64,000 nucleotides of DNA from CBDCNP01 sp965222425 (GTDB lineage: Bacteria; Acidobacteriota; Vicinamibacteria; Marinacidobacterales; DATDRI01), in assembly GCA_965222425.1 (NCBI GenBank), contig CBDCTW010000022.1, positions 868,001 through 932,000 of the forward strand, written 5' to 3'. The notes under the pieces were generated by a model. The model was not told where the DNA came from, did not search any database, and saw nothing but the letters and a program-made list of their open reading frames with translations. Of the stretch, positions 35,681 through 44,195 are shown one piece after another. Every line of letters begins with the position of its first letter. Position 1 is the first letter of the stretch. A program made the position numbers and the translations under genes.

Positions 35681-36376
35681 ATGGACCTTCTCCATATGAT
35701 CTTCGGTGACATTCGGGAGGTGGTTCCCGCTCCGTTCTCAGAGTTCATTCTGGTGCTCGTTTCCATCGCCTGCGGAACGATCGTCGGCGCGGAGAGAGAA
35801 CGGGCAGATAAACCGGCCGGGCTGCGTACCCTGACGCTCATCTGCCTGGGCTCGACGATCTTTACGTTGATGTCCATCGACCAGGCATTCGGAGCGCTCG
35901 ACCGCTCACGCATCGCAGCGCAGATCGTAACCGGGGTGGGCTTCTTGGGCGCAGGCGCCATCCTTCGGGAACGGGGCGGCATCACAGGGCTGACCACCGC
36001 AGCCTCGATCTGGGTCATTGCCGCGGTGGGAATGGTCGTGGGAGTCGGATACGCCACCAGTGGTCTGGCCCTGGCCGGTGCCATTTTCCTCACCCTCACG
36101 GTTTGGCATCGACTCGAGGTGCGGTATCTCGGCACCTGCGAGCTGGAGGAGCTCCGCGTCGTCTTTCAGGCCGGCCGGGGAAAAAACCGGGCTCACATTC
36201 TGAGCATCATCGACCGCTACGCGATGCCGGTCGAGATTACGGAAGACCGGGAGGTGGCCGAAGATCAGCGAGAGTTGATAATCCGCTACTGCCGAGCCCA
36301 CAAGACCCATCGGGCGTTTCGCGGGGACCTCGCATCACTCGATTGGATCGAGCTCATGGAATCGCGGTCGAAATGA
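35681..36376 (+). CDS. MgtC/SapB-family membrane protein
   Basis: 231 residues. Four or five TM helices in the first ~130 residues with the family motifs CGTIVGAERERADKPAGLRT (about 29-48), GVGFLGAGAILRERGGITGL (about 85-104) and TTAASIWVIAAVGM. A soluble C-terminal domain follows (about 140-231). MgtC proteins support growth at low magnesium and, in pathogens, inhibit F1Fo ATP synthase; here a magnesium- or membrane-homeostasis role is likely. The stop overlaps the next start (ATGA). Confidence 0.88.
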   Translation: MDLLHMIFGDIREVVPAPFSEFILVLVSIACGTIVGAERERADKPAGLRTLTLICLGSTIFTLMSIDQAFGALDRSRIAAQIVTGVGFLGAGAILRERGGITGLTTAASIWVIAAVGMVVGVGYATSGLALAGAIFLTLTVWHRLEVRYLGTCELEELRVVFQAGRGKNRAHILSIIDRYAMPVEITEDREVAEDQRELIIRYCRAHKTHRAFRGDLASLDWIELMESRSK

Positions 36377-36735
36377 TCTGGATCCGCTTGGGCAGCATCC
36401 TCATGTTTCTCGCCGTTGGGCTGGGGGCGTTCGGAGCGCACGCCCTGCGTGCTCGTCTATCGGCCGATATGCTCCAAGTCTTCGAGACCGGTGTCCGCTA
36501 TCACTTCTATCACTCGCTGGCCCTCTTCGTAGTGGCCTGGCTCTCCGAGTCCCACCCGAGCCAGTGGATCACGAGCGCCGGCGTGGCGTTTACTTTCGGC
36601 GTGCTCGTATTCTCCGGCAGCCTCTACGTGCTCTCGATATCCGGCGTCAAGTGGTGGGGTGCGGTGACACCAATAGGTGGTCTCGGCTTCTTGGTGGGTT
36701 GGCTCCTTCTCGCGTTCGGCTCGTTTCGCTCCTGA
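36373..36735 (+). CDS. DUF423-family membrane protein
   Basis: 120 residues, four predicted TM helices. Starts MIWIRLGSILMFLAVGLGAF and contains GAHALRARLSADMLQVFETG and YHFYHSLALFVVAW, the family signature of YgdD-like proteins of unknown function. The ATG overlaps the mgtC-like stop codon by 4 bp, so translation is coupled. Confidence 0.88.
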   Translation: MIWIRLGSILMFLAVGLGAFGAHALRARLSADMLQVFETGVRYHFYHSLALFVVAWLSESHPSQWITSAGVAFTFGVLVFSGSLYVLSISGVKWWGAVTPIGGLGFLVGWLLLAFGSFRS

Positions 36736-36788
36736 CAGGAGGTGGCTTCCGCTCGAGGATCTCGAGCGCGCGCTGACGTGTTGGTTCG

Positions 36789-39302
36789 ATGGAAACGCTA
36801 GTCGATCTCATCCCTGAGATTGAGCGCCTCGGCAACCGCGAGGCCATCCGGTTCTACAACGGTTTCCGAACCTGGACGCTTTCCTACCGGGCGCTCTACC
36901 GCCAGATCGCTGGATTTGCACATTTTCTCGATGGTCAAGAGGCACAGAGGGGCGATCGCCTGCTCCTCTGGGGCGAGAACCGGCCCGAGTGGGTCACTGT
37001 TTTCTGGGCCTCGATCGCCCGCGGAGTCGAAGTCGTCCCCCTCGACTTCAGATCCTCTCCTGAGTTGATGAACCGGATTCAAGAGAGGGTCCACGCACGG
37101 TGGCTGGTGCATGGCTCTCGGGTCACGGCGGATGGGGCAGAAGATGAAAAGCTTCGGAGACTTTCCTTCGAGGACGTGGCGGTTTTGGATGCTCACGACT
37201 TGAGGCCGTCGACACCTTCTAAGGATGACGTCGTTCAGATCGTTTTCACCTCCGGTACAACGGGCGAGCCAAAAGGTGTCGTTCACCGACATCGACACCT
37301 TTGCGCCAACCTGACGCCTATCGCTAGAGAGATCGACAAATACAAGAAGCTCGCCCTGCCCTTTCAGCCGATTCGCATCCTCGACCTGCTCCCCCTGAGC
37401 CACCTCTTTGGACAGTCGCTCGGACTCTTCATTCCCGTCTTCCTCGGAGGGTCGGCGGTATTCACGCGAGAGCTTCAACCGCGCGCGATCATAGAGACCC
37501 TGCGCCGCAAGCGAGTCTCGGTGTTGGTTAGCGTTCCCCAACTCCTCAAGAACCTGCGTCACGAAATAGAGCCGCGACTCCCATCGCCTCCGCAAGAGGG
37601 CTGGTGGAGAAACCGCTCGCTCCACCGCGACCTCGGCTGGAAGTTCTGGGCTCTCGTAGTAGGAGGGGCGCGGCTGTCCACCGAAGACGAATCCTTTTGG
37701 CGACGGTTGGGTTTCGTTGTCGTGCAAGGCTACGGGCTGACCGAAACGAGCCCGGTGGTTACCGTGAATCACCCGTTTCACACAAGCGCTGGCTCGCTCG
37801 GGAAAGTCGTTGGCGATCAGGAAGTGAAGATCGCCAACGACGGCGAGATCCTGGTTCGAGGCGCAAGCGTAGTCTCGGAATACTTGGGTGACTCCCCGAA
37901 GGGGCCTGACGGTATGGACACATTCATCGACGACGAAGGATGGCTGCACACCGGTGATCTCGGCCGCATCGATGATGAGCGACGACTCTACTTCCTCGGC
38001 AGGAAGAAGGACACCATCATCACTGCGGACGGTCTCAACATTTTTCCACAAGACGTCGAGTCGGTCCTCAACCAATTCGAGGAAGTGAAAGAAAGCGTCG
38101 TGCTTGCTCTAACCCGTGAAGGTCAAGAGCTAGTACATGCCGTTTTTCTATTGAACGATCCGAAAGGGAATGTCGAACGACTCGTTGCCCGAGCCAACGA
38201 GTCCCTGGAGCCGCACCAACGCATTCGGTCGTGGGGCACCTGGCCCGATGAAGACTTCCCTCGTACCGCTTCGACACTGAAGATCAAGCGTCGCGAAATA
38301 CTGAACCGCCTGCAGACGCCCAAGACCTCACCATCGGAGGCGAGACCGGCCACCGAGTTGGCGGGAATCTTGGCGCACATCTCGAGTCGCGATTCGGCGA
38401 CACTGCGAGACGACCTTCGCCTTTCCGAGGACCTGGGTCTCTCCTCGTTGGAACAGCTGGATCTCCTGTCACGATTGGAGGAGGCCTACGGCGTCGCGCT
38501 AGACGAGGAGGCCCTGTCCGAAACGCAAACAGTCGGCGCACTGAGAGCCTGGCTCGAGCAAGAGCAAGCCCCAAAGGCCGCCATTGTCCCCAAGGCTCTT
38601 CCTCTCGAGGCGGTGCCGCGATGGGATCGTTCGCGTCCGGTTCGATGGGCGCGCACCGCGCTCTCTGAGCTCTTGTTTTGGCCCCTTCTCCGCCACTACA
38701 TCGAGCTCTCCGTCGACGGGCTCGAGAATTTGCAAGGACTACGGTGGCCCGTGCTTTTCGCGGCCAACCACAACAGCCATCTCGATACTCCGGTCATCAT
38801 GGCCTCACTCCCCTTCGCATGGCGTAACCGAGTCGCGCCCGCCATGATGCAGGAACGCTTCCGCGCCTACTTTGATCCGCGCGGCCACTCGCTGAAAGCT
38901 CGTTGGCGAAACATGATCGAGTACTATCTGGCCACTTGCCTCTTCAACGCTTACCCTCTACCTCATGAGATGACCGGTGTGCGAAGGGCGCTCAGATTCA
39001 CCGGTGAGCTCGTCGACCACGGCTCTTGCCCTCTGGTTTACCCCGAGGGTGAACGTTCCCCAGACGGTACCCTAAAGCCATTCAAGAACGGTATCGGACT
39101 CATGGCGGTCCGGCTGCGGGTCCCGGTGGTGCCCATTCACCACCAGGGGACGTTCGAGATCTATTCGCTCCACGACCGTTGGCCACGAACCGGGGCGGTA
39201 CATGTTCGAATGGGCGCTGTACTACGTTTCACGGAAGGCGAGGATTACCAGAGAGCCACCGAGACCATAAGAGAGGCGATTGAAGATCTGGGCCCTGGAT
39301 AA
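36789..39302 (+). CDS. Three-domain fusion: acyl-activating enzyme, acyl carrier domain, PlsC-type acyltransferase
   Basis: 837 residues. The ANL adenylation domain spans 1-~510: IVFTSGTTGEPKGVVHRHRH near 152, GYGLTETSPVVTV near 317, DEGWLHTGDLGRIDDERR near 378 and KKDTIITADGLNIFP near 403. A carrier domain lies near 520-595 with the phosphopantetheine serine in LSEDLGLSSLEQLDLLSRLE. A glycerolipid acyltransferase (about 615-837) has NHNSHLDTPVI near 660 and VYPEGERSPDGTLKPFKNG near 747. The order suggests activation of a free fatty acid, loading on the carrier and transfer to a lysophospholipid, in the manner of Aas-type remodelling. Confidence 0.9.
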   Translation: METLVDLIPEIERLGNREAIRFYNGFRTWTLSYRALYRQIAGFAHFLDGQEAQRGDRLLLWGENRPEWVTVFWASIARGVEVVPLDFRSSPELMNRIQERVHARWLVHGSRVTADGAEDEKLRRLSFEDVAVLDAHDLRPSTPSKDDVVQIVFTSGTTGEPKGVVHRHRHLCANLTPIAREIDKYKKLALPFQPIRILDLLPLSHLFGQSLGLFIPVFLGGSAVFTRELQPRAIIETLRRKRVSVLVSVPQLLKNLRHEIEPRLPSPPQEGWWRNRSLHRDLGWKFWALVVGGARLSTEDESFWRRLGFVVVQGYGLTETSPVVTVNHPFHTSAGSLGKVVGDQEVKIANDGEILVRGASVVSEYLGDSPKGPDGMDTFIDDEGWLHTGDLGRIDDERRLYFLGRKKDTIITADGLNIFPQDVESVLNQFEEVKESVVLALTREGQELVHAVFLLNDPKGNVERLVARANESLEPHQRIRSWGTWPDEDFPRTASTLKIKRREILNRLQTPKTSPSEARPATELAGILAHISSRDSATLRDDLRLSEDLGLSSLEQLDLLSRLEEAYGVALDEEALSETQTVGALRAWLEQEQAPKAAIVPKALPLEAVPRWDRSRPVRWARTALSELLFWPLLRHYIELSVDGLENLQGLRWPVLFAANHNSHLDTPVIMASLPFAWRNRVAPAMMQERFRAYFDPRGHSLKARWRNMIEYYLATCLFNAYPLPHEMTGVRRALRFTGELVDHGSCPLVYPEGERSPDGTLKPFKNGIGLMAVRLRVPVVPIHHQGTFEIYSLHDRWPRTGAVHVRMGAVLRFTEGEDYQRATETIREAIEDLGPG

Positions 39303-39353
39303 CCCACGCTACTCTCGCTTTGTCGTACAATCCAGTCGAAGGAGTTTCCTGGC

Positions 39354-41189
39354 ATGACGTATCAACCCATCGAAAACTACGGAATCATCGGCGACATGCA
39401 GACCGTCGCCCTGGTCGGGATGAACGGCTCGATCGATTGGTTTTGCTTTCCGTATTTCGACTCACCGAGCGTATTCGCCGCCATCCTCGACGACAAAAAG
39501 GGCGGACGATTCAAGATCGCGCCGACAACCGATGGCGTGACTTACAAACAGTTCTACTATCCGGAAACCAATGTGCTGGTGACGCGTTTCCTTTCCGTGG
39601 ATGGCGTCGGCCAAGTCGTAGACTACATGCCGGTGACGCTCGGCAGCGAAGAGCAGGGCCGACATCAGATCGTCCGTGTGGTGAAAGCGGTTCGCGGAGT
39701 CGTTCCCTTCCGCGTCGAGTGCTCCCCGGCCTTCAACTATGCGCGAGACCGGCACTCGATGCAGATCACAGAAAAGGGGGCATGCTTCGACACGCCTTCA
39801 CTGTGCATGGGGCTTGGCACGAGAAGACCGCTTCGCGAAGACGGAAACGGAGTCACATCGGATTTCACGCTCAAGGAAGGCGAGCGCGCGATATTCGTTT
39901 TTGGAAGAGTCGAGCGCGGCATGGGCTGTGACGTCCTGCTTCCCGAGCCCGAAGTCGAGGAGCTCGCGGCAAAGACCGTGCAGTATTGGCGACGGTGGCT
40001 CTCCCAGTGCACTTACCGTGGACGGTGGCGGGAAATGGTTCAGCGCTCGGCGCTCGTTCTCAAACTCCTCACATTCAAACCAACCGGGGCGATGGTGGCC
40101 GCTCCCACAACGAGCCTGCCCGAAGGGATCGGCGGGGAGCGGAATTGGGACTATCGCTACACGTGGATCCGAGACGCGGCGTTTACTCTGTACGGACTAC
40201 TTCGGATTGGGTTCGCCGAAGAAGCGGCGGCGTTCATGACATGGCTCGAGGCGCGGGGCGCCGAGCTGGAGCCTGACGGCTCGCTCCAAATCATGTACGG
40301 CCTCGACGGGCGACACGAGCTGACCGAGGAGACTCTCAATCATCTAGAAGGTTACATGGGCTCCCGGCCGGTACGAATCGGAAACGGTGCCTATGGGCAG
40401 CTGCAGCTCGATATCTATGGCGAGCTCATGGACTCCGTCTATCTCTCCAACAAATACGGCTCTCCCATCTCCTATGATCTCTGGATGCACCTGCGGGAGC
40501 TCATCGACTGGGTGGCGAAAAACTGGCAGCGGAAGGACGAAGGCATATGGGAGGTCCGAGGCGGACAGCAGCATTTCGTCTACTCGAAGCTCATGTGCTG
40601 GGTAGCGCTCGACCGTGGCCTACGGCTCGCCGACAAGCGCTCCTTCCCTGCCGATCGAGCTCGCTGGGAAAAAGTCCGCGATCAGATCTACGAAGAGATC
40701 ATGGCCAAGGGTTGGAATGAGAAACGGCAGGCCTTCGTGCAGTCCTATGGAAGTGACGCGCTCGACGCAGCGAATCTTATGATGCCGCTGGTCTTCTTCC
40801 TTTCTCCGACCGATCCTCGGAATCTGAAGACTCTGGACGCCACGATGCGCTCACCCAAAGAGGGGGGGCTGCTATCCAACAGCTTGGTCTACCGGTACAA
40901 CATCGAAGAAACCGATGACGGCCTGGCGGGCGAGGAGGGAACCTTCAACATCTGTACGTTCTGGTTGGTGGAGGCTCTCACTCGGGCAGGTCGCTTGGAT
41001 CGCGCCCGGCTCGAAAAGGCCCGAGTCATTTTCGAAGAAATGCTAGGCTACGCGAATCACTTGGGCCTCTACGCGGAGGAGACCGGTCACCGGGGCGAGG
41101 CGTTGGGCAACTTCCCGCAAGCCTTCACTCATCTGGCGCTCATCAGCGCCGCTTTCAACCTGGACCGTGCCCTGGGAACAAAAGACTAA
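39354..41189 (+). CDS. Glycoside hydrolase family 15 protein (trehalase/glucoamylase-like)
   Basis: 611 residues, no signal peptide. The N-terminal beta domain starts YQPIENYGIIGDMQTVALVG with SIDWFCFPYFDSPSVFAAIL, typical of bacterial GH15 enzymes. The (alpha/alpha)6 domain has GGERNWDYRYTWIRDAAFTL near 262 and GEEGTFNICTFWLVEALTRA near 525; the first carries the general acid region and the second the family's conserved Glu. These enzymes hydrolyse trehalose or alpha-glucans. Cytoplasmic location and the lack of a maltose operon favour trehalose turnover, by inference. Confidence 0.9.
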   Translation: MTYQPIENYGIIGDMQTVALVGMNGSIDWFCFPYFDSPSVFAAILDDKKGGRFKIAPTTDGVTYKQFYYPETNVLVTRFLSVDGVGQVVDYMPVTLGSEEQGRHQIVRVVKAVRGVVPFRVECSPAFNYARDRHSMQITEKGACFDTPSLCMGLGTRRPLREDGNGVTSDFTLKEGERAIFVFGRVERGMGCDVLLPEPEVEELAAKTVQYWRRWLSQCTYRGRWREMVQRSALVLKLLTFKPTGAMVAAPTTSLPEGIGGERNWDYRYTWIRDAAFTLYGLLRIGFAEEAAAFMTWLEARGAELEPDGSLQIMYGLDGRHELTEETLNHLEGYMGSRPVRIGNGAYGQLQLDIYGELMDSVYLSNKYGSPISYDLWMHLRELIDWVAKNWQRKDEGIWEVRGGQQHFVYSKLMCWVALDRGLRLADKRSFPADRARWEKVRDQIYEEIMAKGWNEKRQAFVQSYGSDALDAANLMMPLVFFLSPTDPRNLKTLDATMRSPKEGGLLSNSLVYRYNIEETDDGLAGEEGTFNICTFWLVEALTRAGRLDRARLEKARVIFEEMLGYANHLGLYAEETGHRGEALGNFPQAFTHLALISAAFNLDRALGTKD

Positions 41190-41289
41190 ACAGCTCCTGC
41201 ATCGGTTGTGGGATCGGTGTGACAGCGTGTCCGATGGACGTACTGAGCTTTGGTGACTCACCCCCGCAGCTGCTTGTTCAGATACAGAC

Positions 41290-42306
41290 CTAGGCTTCCC
41301 CGGGCAGACGGCCCGCCAACAGCCCCGCGATGGGTCGGGTCATCTCGAACCGGTCCAAGACGATCCGAAGCACAGCGGTTATTGGCGCCGCCAGAAACAT
41401 CCCCACCACTCCCCAGATCAGCCCCCAGAAAACCAGCGCTAGAAGAATCGTGACCGGATGAAGGTCGAGGCCTTCGCCCATCAACACGGGCTCTATTCCG
41501 CTTCCGATCGTCATCTGGACCGCACCCGGCACGAGAACGATGCCCGCGATCATCCAGAAGCTGTCGAACTGAACCATGGCCATGGGGATAGGAAGCAACG
41601 TTGCGATGATCGAACCCACCGACGGGATGAAGTTCAGGAAGAACGCCAAAACGCCGAACACTAGTGCCAGGTCGAGACCGAAGAGAGCCAGAATAACGCC
41701 CGTGAGTAGACCCGTCACCGTGGAAGTCGAGACCTTGGTGACGAGATAACGCCGGATCTTCTGATCGGCCTCGGCATAAAATCCCGTCCTCAACTCGTTC
41801 GGCTGTCTCCCAGCTAGCAAGTAGATCACGAAGATGAGGACCAGAATTCCAGTCGATACCAAGCCCACTACGCCGCCTGCCGTTTGCCGGACCATGTCCA
41901 AGACCGGTAGCTCCTTGATCGCCGTCAACACCTGGTTTTGGCTCAGATCGACGCCGAGCCGGTCGAGGACGGACAAGAAGCCCTGGGCGAGACTGGCGAA
42001 CCGCTCCCGATAAATTGGCGCGCTGGCCGCCAAACCTCGTACTGAAGTCGTGATCAGCAAACCCAGCAGCGTCAAGAGCCCCGCCACAACGAGGAGCGCA
42101 ACAAGGATCGAAATTGCCTTCGGTACCCGGAGACGAACTCGAAGAAAATCCACAATCGGCGAGACGAGATACATGATGAAGATCGCGAGAACGAAGGGCA
42201 CCATCACTCGGCGCGTATAGATCAACGCTACCGCGACGGCGACCGCCGCCAACACCATCAGCGACGCAGTCATCAACCATGATTGCTCGTCTTTTAGGGT
42301 GCGCAC
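41290..42306 (-). CDS. AI-2E-family transporter
   Basis: 338 residues with about eight TM helices: an N-terminal pair, a soluble region (about 90-150) and a C-terminal bundle with FGVLAFFLNFIPSVGSIIA near 215 and LGLALVF-like VTILLALVFWGLIWGVVGMF near 293. The family includes TqsA and Na+/H+ or signal exporters. It faces the GH15 gene, with about 100 bp between stops and no clear terminator. The substrate is not inferable. Confidence 0.88.
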   Translation of the reverse strand: MRTLKDEQSWLMTASLMVLAAVAVAVALIYTRRVMVPFVLAIFIMYLVSPIVDFLRVRLRVPKAISILVALLVVAGLLTLLGLLITTSVRGLAASAPIYRERFASLAQGFLSVLDRLGVDLSQNQVLTAIKELPVLDMVRQTAGGVVGLVSTGILVLIFVIYLLAGRQPNELRTGFYAEADQKIRRYLVTKVSTSTVTGLLTGVILALFGLDLALVFGVLAFFLNFIPSVGSIIATLLPIPMAMVQFDSFWMIAGIVLVPGAVQMTIGSGIEPVLMGEGLDLHPVTILLALVFWGLIWGVVGMFLAAPITAVLRIVLDRFEMTRPIAGLLAGRLPGEA

Positions 42307-42632
42307 TTGGGCGACAGTAGGTCACCGGTCCTCGTGATGTCAACCCGTCTTCGCCCCCTTGTCGCCCTCGACAAGAAAGACGTGAAGAGAAAGCGGGCAC
42401 GGCGACTCGAGAGAGCCGCGAAACGGAGCGCCGAAGCTCCCCCGGAAAAATCTGACTCGACACTACGTTACGGAAGTATCGGGAGTGAGCGTAATAGTAG
42501 ACGCGCTCCCGTAACTCGGGCCGAACGTATCGCAACCTGGCCGGCTCGTCTTTCACTCTAGGCACGCCCGGCGTGACATCTTGCGACACCTCGTCCGGAC
42601 GAGGTGCGGCTTGGGTGACATTTTGCCTTGCC
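42307..42632. other. Gap with possible decayed coding traces
   Basis: Between the AI-2E gene and the broken kelch gene. A minus-strand frame continuing across it from about 42700 (FNFRFSADRSFKEFDRMAEV, then RLRYVRPELRERVYYYAHSR) looks partly protein-like but matches no family. No promoter, RNA or repeat is evident. Confidence 0.25.
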
Positions 42633-43492
42633 TTACCCAGGACTTCGGCCATTCGGTCGAACTCTTTGAAGCTCCGGTCGGCCGAGAACCTGAAGTTGAA
42701 CACGGTGGGCCGGGCTGGCTGGAGGGTGTTGGGCGAGATCGGAGGCCACTCGACCGCCGAAAAGGACCGTGTTCTGGGATTCGGGAAGGTAGGTCATCCC
42801 GTGGAACGCTCTCTTGGGCGGCCCGTGCGCGTCCACTTGTGACCATTCCTTGCCGTCCCAGAGCCACGTATCGTCGAAGAACATCTCGAGCGCCCGTCCA
42901 CCGAAGAAAACAGCGACGCCCCGTTTTCCGTCATACGCCATTGCGTGTGCGGCGCGTGCCGGCGGCCCGTTCCGACCGACCCGTTGCCACTTTCGTTCCA
43001 CTCCCACGTATCGCCCACGACGGCCTCACCGTCCCAGCCACCGAAGACGACGACGCTCCCCCTTGCCCTGTCGTAAACCATCGCGTGGTGGTCACGACCG
43101 GACGGCCCGTCATCGGAGCGCAACTCCTTCCACACTTTCCCGTCCCACTCCCAAGTATCACCGCGCGAAGTGCCTCCGCGACCAACCCCCTCGCGTCCGC
43201 CGAAGAGGATCACGTGACCACGGGACGCGTCGTATACCATTGCCGGCCACCGACGAGCCGAGGGCCCGTCGTTCGACGACAGCTGCCAGGCTTCACCGTC
43301 CCATTCCCACGTGTCGCTCTGTGGAACTCCGTCGGGGCCGAAACCGCCGAACAAAACCGTTCTCCCCCGTGCTCCGTCGAACGCGAGACCATGACCGATC
43401 CTCGGGCCGGGAGTCGCGGAACGCGTGCTCGCCTGGGCCACGATGGTGGCGGCGACGCACAATCCGGTTATGTAGGTAGGACGACTCGTCAC
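42633..43492 (-). pseudogene. Exported kelch-repeat protein, frameshifted
   Basis: N-terminal signal-like region, then kelch-type blades of about 50 residues: GHGLAFDGARGRTVLFGGFG, then SDTWEWDGEAW; MVYDASRGHVILFGGREG, then GDTWEWDGKVW; MVYDRARGSVVVFGGWDG, then GDTWEWN. After this last motif, near 43005, the frame must shift by one base to continue with KWQRVGRNGPPARAAHAMAY, AVFFGGRALEMFFDDTWLWD and NTVLFGG. One missing base near TGGAACG explains it. A propeller protein of unknown ligand, now probably truncated. Confidence 0.7.
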
Positions 43493-43633
43493 CCAGCGGC
43501 TTAGAAAGGAGGGAACTCAGACGATCGATCTATCTCCTACAACCACGCATACTCTCCTAAGGACGCTGGCGTAGGGATCCTAGTGCGCAGAAAGACGGGA
43601 AGCAAGCTTTCTCATTCTTCCGCAAGAGAACAA

Positions 43634-43662
43634 TTGCCCGAGGACTCACATATTAATATAAT
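43634..43662 (+). promoter_or_regulatory. Promoter of the small membrane protein gene
   Basis: TTGCCC (43634-43639), 17-bp spacer, perfect TATAAT (43657-43662). The ribosome site AGGAGG starts at 43671, so the 5' leader would be only about 15 bases. Confidence 0.65.
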
Positions 43663-43684
43663 AGTATACGAGGAGGTTGAATCG

Positions 43685-43885
43685 TTGAAGTTTTTGCTTT
43701 GGCTCATTCTTTTCGTGCTTTGCTGGCCCCTGGCCCTGCTGGCTCTTATTGCCTATCCTTTCGTTTGGCTACTACTTCTACCGTTTCGACTGATTGGTAT
43801 CACGGTGGACGCGGTTTTCGATCTGCTGAAAGCTCTTCTTCACTTACCCGCTCGACTACTCGGAGGATCCGCCGCCCGCGCGTGA
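43685..43885 (+). CDS. Small two-TM membrane protein
   Basis: 66 residues from a TTG at 43685, chosen because AGGAGG (43671-43676) is 8 bp upstream; a longer frame back to 43583 is hydrophilic and crosses the promoter. Two hydrophobic stretches (about 2-34, FLLWLILFVLCWPLALLALI, and 36-52) and an amphipathic end. Short proteins of this type (family unclear) occur next to envelope genes. Eighteen bp separate it from the sulfatase gene. Confidence 0.6.
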   Translation: MKFLLWLILFVLCWPLALLALIAYPFVWLLLLPFRLIGITVDAVFDLLKALLHLPARLLGGSAARA

Positions 43886-43902
43886 GGTAAAATGCCGATT
43901 CG

Positions 43903-44089
43903 ATGGATCGGCGAAGCACGCTCCTAACTCTCGCTTTTCTTCTCGCCGCCGGCTGCACGGATCGGCCACGGCTTCCCAACGTCATTCTCATCTCGTTGGA
44001 CACGGTGCGAGCCGACCACGTTAGTGTTTACGGCTACCACCGCCCCAACACGCCAAATTTGACCCGACTCGCCCAAGAGGGTGTTGTCT
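43903..44089 (+). pseudogene. Sulfatase-superfamily lipoprotein, N-terminal part (cut by IS256-type element)
   Basis: Lipoprotein signal with Cys in LAFLLAAGCTD (about residue 18), then RLPNVILISLDTVRADHVSV, where the paired Asp of the metal site lies, YGYHRPNTPNLTRLAQEG and the final VV. The frame stops inside the inserted element. The downstream part starts at 45552; removal of the element with one GTTGTCT copy gives the uninterrupted frame EGVVFEQAFTPTPWTVPAHM. Confidence 0.88.
44083..44089. repeat. Target-site duplication, left copy (IS256-type element 2)
   Basis: GTTGTCT before the left terminus; repeated at 45552-45558. With one mismatch (T/G) the repeat extends to 8 bp, the normal IS256 size. 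Confidence 0.8.
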
Positions 44090-44127
44090 GGGGATGTCCC
44101 GCCGGATGTTGAATTTGGGGTAGCGGC

Positions 44128-44191
44128 GGCTCCTTGGCCGGCCTAAGAATAGGTCTGCCAATAAACCGTCTCCAGAGGGGGACAAGGAGCC
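44128..44191 (+). promoter_or_regulatory. Inverted repeat masking the transposase ribosome site (element 2)
   Basis: Arms GGCTCCTTG (44128-44136) and CAAGGAGCC (44183-44191), perfect 9 bp. The 3' arm contains the ribosome-binding AAGGAG, 4 bp before the ATG at 44196, so pairing in readthrough RNA would hide it. Confidence 0.55.
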
Positions 44192-44195
44192 ACCA

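Noticed and set aside
41258..42703. A 481-codon minus-strand frame, and a large frame on the plus strand from 3479 to 4372
   Set aside because: Both are rich in Arg/Ser/Gly and overlap better-supported genes (AI-2E transporter; oxoprolinase); they are antisense or alternate-frame shadows in GC-rich DNA.
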